A DNA stretch of 64,000 bases, taken from Brachionus koreanus (taxonomy: Eukaryota > Rotifera > Eurotatoria > Ploima > Brachionidae). Within the stretch, counting starts at the first letter, position 1. The number at the start of each line of letters is the position of its first letter. The position numbers and the translations under genes are program-made. The DNA lies in NCBI GenBank assembly GCA_016987375.1, contig PJRA01000160.1, forward strand, positions 857,286 to 921,285, given 5' to 3'. Below, in pieces: positions 59,428-64,000 of the stretch. A model generated the notes under the pieces. That model saw only the letters and a program-made list of their open reading frames with translations, searched no databases and was not told the DNA's origin.

Positions 59428-61682
59428 ATTTAAATTTCTAGTAAAAACAAATTTTGGTCAAGTGAATATTTGTTTTAAATGGTTTCATAAGTTCGGAATA
59501 TTTTCCGAGAAATAAGACAACTATAGTAACAAAGCTGAATTGTTTTTGAATGAGAGAGAATTAAGAAGCTTTTGAAATAAAATAATTATTGTAAAAACAA
59601 ACAATTTTATTTTGTATATTTAAAAGCTTCATAAAAGAAATTAAGTACTCGAATATTTTTGTATCGTTGGATATTTACCGCTAATATTACGTAAAATTTA
59701 ATCATTCGAAGACTAATAAAGGTGGAAAAAAAGTTAAAATTTTAAAATATTGTGTGTCCTCTATTTTAGGAAAATAAATAGTCACCAAAAAAATAAAAAA
59801 TAGTTTTATAGTTTCATTATAATGTTTTAATAAAATTGAGCGTAGTTTTTTGTTCAGGTGCATTGGGCTTTCGAAAAAAAATTGAACAAAAAAAATAAAA
59901 ATATTTACTCTAAATTTAAAATTTAAATTAAAATCTTGCAATTTATTTCTTTTAGTCGCGTTCAGGTATAAAAAATTTTCCTCAAGTTTTTATGTTATTA
60001 TTTAGTTATGTATGCTTATATAAGCTAGGACCGATCAATATTAAGGAATTAGATGTTTATGAATTAGTGAAATTTTATTATTTCTATAAACTAAATTAGA
60101 GCTTTTAAATTCTTAAAATTAACTCTTATTTTACTTATCGAGATTTAAATTTGTGTTGAAGTGCTTTCAAAATAATTTACATTATTTTCAAAATACGGCT
60201 CAATTCGTTTTGATTTAAGAATTATATTTTGCTCACGTTTGTTAACTAAATATTTTAATAAGTTTAATGTATTTTGAATTAAATTAATTAAGCAAAATCA
60301 ACTTGTATGTACAGACTGTCTCAAACAGACAAAACAACCTTAAAAATTTAAAATAAGTTTATAATCTCAAAAATTAAATTGATTTATCGTATTTATCTTT
60401 ATCTATGAATGATTTAAGGTATTCCGATTTTCAGCAATCAAAAATAGCCAAAATTTAAAATTTCTAAAAGCATTTTTGAAACTAAAAAAAAAATTAATCA
60501 CAAAAATTTCTTTATGAACTAGCTTACGAAAGAAAAGAAGTTTTTAGAAAATGAATTAATTCTGTAAAAATATTTTTTTTGGTACAAAAAAATAATTAAA
60601 CATTTAAATAATTTTTTTATTATTAAATTATTTTAACCTTATTTATTGTGTTTCATAAAAAAATTTTGAAAGTTAATCTTTAGTTAGGTCCAATTTTATT
60701 TAAAAATTCAAGTTTTAATTTATTAAATTAAAAAAAAAGTAAAAATAACAAAAAATACTCATGAAAAAATAAGCTGCAAATGATTGTTTGAATTAAAATT
60801 ACTATGTACTTCGTAAAAATTGGATTTAAAAAATGATTTAGAGCTTCTCTATCAAGGTGTTGTGTTTTATTCTCGAAAGATTAAACTTAAATTTAATTGA
60901 AATGGTCAACTTTTGATTTGTTTTATTCTTAACAAGTTTTTTTAAAGTTATCCACGTTCTGAAAAAATAATAATTCATCAGAAGACCTAAAAAAAACAAA
61001 TGAAGTGTTTTCGATATCAAACATGCTGGTTTCTTTAGATATTCAAATAAAAAAATCTCAGGCTAACAAAGTGTATTTTAGAATCAATATTAAATTTTGT
61101 TGGATACATTATTTTTTTTAAAATAAAGTTTGACTTGGCAGCAAGTTTAAAATCTAAATATTTTTTTTTGATGGATTAATAACCTAGATATCTTAAAAAA
61201 TTGAGGTAAATTATTTTATACATTAACTACTAGGGTTACTTTTATTATAAAAGCAAGCTTGATTTTAATTTATTAAATCTACAAACGGTGAAAAGAACTT
61301 AATTAAAGGTTAAAAATTAGAATTGATTTTTTTTTTATTTTTTCAATCAATTTCTTTGAGAAAATAGAAATTACTTAAATCAAGTGCCCAGTTAACGGAC
61401 TTAAAAGAACCGTAAGTAATCATCTACTCCAAATTGTATCCCCTAAAACTTTAAATTACAAATTTCACACAATTTTTTCTCGTATCAGCGTAACTATTAG
61501 CAACAGTGAAAAAAGTTGAGCAAAGAAAAATGATTTTGTTTTTGTTGGACAATAAAATATCGGTATTTCCGACAAAAAAATTTTTATTAAAAATTTTCAT
61601 TTTAATCGGAGCTTTATTTGCTAGAATTTAATTTTACTGCAAAAAAAAAAGTCATTATCTTTATTAAACGAGTTCAAATTTT
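59428..61682. other. Intergenic, TTC28-like 5' side to EGF gene 3' side
   Basis: AT-rich with no supported gene. It should contain the promoter of the TTC28-like gene near 59430-59700 and the 3' UTR of the EGF gene near 61600. Minus-strand frames of 60-79 codons at 59702-59941 and 60838-61020 have no family features. Confidence 0.5.
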
Positions 61683-63702
61683 TTACTTTGTCAATACTTT
61701 AAAAATTTGAACAACATTGCTAAAATATTTAGTCAAGTCAAAAATTATGAAAATAGAATAGAAAAGAACTATAACACCAATTGCTACTCCATTCGCTCCA
61801 GTAACTGTTTTTTTTATCTGTTTTAATTCGCTTGATTCTATTTCACAATTTTCTCCCGAGAACAAATATTTGCAAACACATTTTGGCTCATTATCTTGAT
61901 CTATGCAATATCCATTTCCAGAACAAGTCGTATTCTTGCATACATCTATTTTAAACTGGCAATTTTCACCAAAGAATAAAAGATTGCACTCACATTTGTA
62001 GCTTCTGAACTGGGATGAGTCCAAGCATGTTCCATTGTTTAGACAGGGATTACTCGAGCATTTTCTAATGTCTAAATTACAATTTTTTCCTGTAAAAAAT
62101 TTTTCACACAAGCAAAAAGCTTTTCCATTTTCTATTTTGCATCTTCCATTGTTAGAGCAATTGGCCAGACAAACTCCCATATCTATTTTACTTTCTAAAT
62201 AGTTCAGCGCAGCTGATATTGGTAGTTGAGTTAAAGATGAAAATGAAGTTAGGCTTATTCTTTCTACTTCAGTATTCTCATCTAAAAAAATATCTATTTT
62301 TTCTTTTATTCTATTTTAGTATAATCATTTACTTTGTTTATCTGTGACAGAAAAATTGTTTAAATCAGTAATAGTCTTGCTAACTTTTTTTGTTAAGTAA
62401 AAATATTCAATCATTTGACTAGTAGGATGATTTTTATTTGATTGGGTCTTCATATCAAATTCAGCATCATCATTTTCTTTGACTATTTTTTAATAAAATT
62501 ATAAAATTTTAACACTAGAAGCACCGACCGGTCAAAATGACCGGTTTTTTTTCTTTTTCTCTTCATTAAAAATTAAGAATTAAAGCTAACTAAATAAAAT
62601 TTGATGTACTAGATTCACAAAGCATTTAAAGCAAGTTTTTAGTATGGGAGTATGTAAAAATTCAAGATTTAACCGAAAAAAAAGGTATACTACCAAGAAT
62701 CCCCAACCGGTCAAAATGACCGGTTTAAGCTTTTTTCATCTTTAAGTGTTTTTTTATTATCATCAAAGTGTAATTTTCGTTAGAAAAAATTAAAAAAAAC
62801 TTTTTAAAATGGTTTTTAATTTATAAATTACTTTTACAAAATAATGTGTTTCATGTTGTAACATGTAAGAATTGTGAAAAATAGTCAAGATTACCACAGC
62901 AATTCAGAAGAAACTTAAGATTAATCTTTTTTAAAAATAAAACATTGAACAAAAAACTTTTGTATTTTTTATTTATATATGATATTATAGCAAAAACAGG
63001 TTTAGTTTTTATTAATTCTTTGCTAATTTCAATTACCGGTCATTTTGACCGGTCGGGGATTCTTGGTATAAAAAATTTCGGTGCTTCTAGTGTTAATATC
63101 TGAATTAAAAAAGCTCACTTAATTGAGTTTTAGTAGAAGAGATATCAATTTCTTTGATTAATTATTAAAAAAAATATTTTCAACATGGGAAAAAATTACC
63201 TGAGTTATCTAATTTTTTTTGAAAATAATTTTAAAATATAATAAATGAAATACAATTGAAATTTACTTGATACATAAAATTGTCTTCTAACATTGTTGAT
63301 TCCTGATGAATTTAGTAAGAGCCTCGCTGTTATATTATTTATACCATAATTTCTAACTTGTATAGAAAAGAATGATTTAATGTAATAGAATTCCTGGTCT
63401 ATCAAAGCTCTTATCATCAAACGAAATCCAAAACCAGTGAATAAATATCGATCAAAATAGTAGTCCTTGAAACTCGAATATGTATCATCATAATTAAAAT
63501 AATCATATAAATAATCATATCTGAGTCCTATCATACAGCCTTTTTTAATAAATATTTTTCTGTTAAGATAAATTTTATTATATCCTTGGACAAAGTCTAT
63601 TTCAAAGGTGTAAGCTGTTTTAAAATTTATTCGAAAACCAATATTATTAGAAAGATAATGCGAACATGAATTCAAACCACATTGTTCTTCAAAATCAACA
63701 AT
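61683..63702 (-). CDS. EGF-repeat single-pass membrane protein, 3' part of the gene
   Basis: Minus-strand exons 63702-63267, 62482-62333 and 62281-61683 join in phase; the upstream part lies beyond 63702 or outside the window. The first exon opens IVDFEEQCGLNSC and encodes a Tyr/Phe-rich region I do not recognise; the second and the start of the third encode a Ser/Thr/Asn-rich stalk. Three EGF-like domains follow: CLANCSNNGRC...CLCEKFFTGKNC, CSSNPCLNNGTC...CECNLLFFGENC, and CKNTTCSGNGYC...CVCKYLFSGENC. A hydrophobic segment (ANGVAIGVIVLFYSIFIIF) near the C-terminus should cross the membrane, leaving a tail of about 20 residues. The layout suggests a type I cell-surface receptor or adhesion protein. 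The 784-bp intron between the first two exons holds a piggyBac-like element. A further upstream exon near 63800-63840 (minus) is possible but weak. Confidence 0.78.
62513..63092. mobile_element. piggyBac-like miniature element (TTAA-type), 580 bp
   Basis: The ends are exact inverted repeats: cactagaagcaccga at the left and tcggtgcttctagtg at the right. Both are flanked by TTAA (62509-62512 and 63093-63096), the target-site duplication of piggyBac transposons. Three copies of the 19-bp near-palindrome accggtcaaaatgaccggt lie inside: next to the left end, at about 62705-62724, and in reverse orientation near the right end (about 63034-63053). The second and third are also flanked by inverted copies of ccaagaatcccc. 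No transposase is encoded, so it is a non-autonomous element. It sits in an intron of the EGF gene. Confidence 0.88.
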
Positions 63703-64000
63703 CTATAATAAAAGCATTAAATCATATTAATTTAGAGTCCACTTATTTTGAAATTCTGTACAAAACTAGTTTCTATGAGCCAAGTGGCTTTCAAATTACA
63801 TTAATTGGTGGTATTTTTTTCCTAAAAAGTACTGTAAAGAAAATTTGAAAAGCTTTTGAATAATTCAATTTAGATCAGCTGACAAAATTTACAGAGCAAC
63901 TTTCAGATAGTTAATTGAAGCTTTAAAAGCAAAAAATTAGATTTAAAAAATTCTACTCTAAAATCTCGAAAACCAGAGACATTTTATAAGTTTGAAGTTT
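63703..64000. other. Window edge, upstream of the EGF gene exon
   Basis: On the minus strand a possible 32-bp exon (acceptor tttacag near 63838, donor AAT|GTAATT near 63800) would join in phase 0 to the exon starting at 63702, reading LFRKKIPPIN before IVDFEEQ. It is too short to be certain. The rest shows no feature. Confidence 0.3.

Noticed and set aside
1..64000. CRISPR arrays, bacterial-type operons, tRNA or rRNA genes
   Set aside because: No regularly spaced repeats, no tightly packed same-strand genes with ribosome sites, and no cloverleaf or rRNA-like segment was recognised by eye; a tRNA scan could still find one.

Overview
The window reads as nuclear DNA of a small invertebrate animal. 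It is extremely AT-rich, every gene is of metazoan type, and most introns are only 46-72 bp with GT-AG ends. Animal-specific families are present: DTL/CDT2, kanadaptin, a TTC28-like TPR/CHAT protein, Ly6/quiver domains, a chitin-binding domain and EGF repeats. The base composition and tiny introns fit a monogonont rotifer such as Brachionus, but that assignment is inference. No bacterial or organellar features were seen.

Layout from left to right: a gene-free 6.2 kb; an LC3/Atg8 gene (6166-6758); a DTL/CDT2 gene (7636-9915); a 5.5 kb gene-poor stretch; a C2H2 zinc-finger gene (15404-17116); a repeat-rich block (18-25 kb) holding a broken Tc1/mariner transposase beside an 847-bp assembly gap, LINE relics, piggyBac-like and hAT-like miniature elements, and two Ly6-like secreted-protein genes, one with an inverted truncated copy of itself; kanadaptin (26264-28183); a hAT element with a perfect 8-bp target duplication (28702-29361); a secreted phospholipase A2 (30241-30702); an ankyrin-repeat gene (31942-33060); an ARH3-like ADP-ribosylglycohydrolase (35692-39294); DHTKD1 (41489-44660); a LINE reverse-transcriptase relic; a Ly6/quiver plus chitin-binding fusion gene (46719-48570). 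On the minus strand follow an 8-exon TTC28-like gene (49491-59415) and the 3' part of an EGF-repeat membrane protein gene (61683-63702, continuing past the window edge) with a piggyBac-like element in one intron.

The genes do not form a pathway. They are ordinary independent nuclear genes: autophagy, replication licensing control, transcription, mRNA-linked nuclear protein, lysine catabolism, ADP-ribose chemistry and secreted or surface proteins. Exon joins were built by hand from GT/AG sites, reading phase and family similarity; all given joins are frame-consistent. The observations most worth testing are the ARH3-like protein that lacks the second metal-binding motif, the Ly6-chitin-binding fusion, the palindromic Ly6 duplication, and the several small transposon families with readable ends and target duplications.
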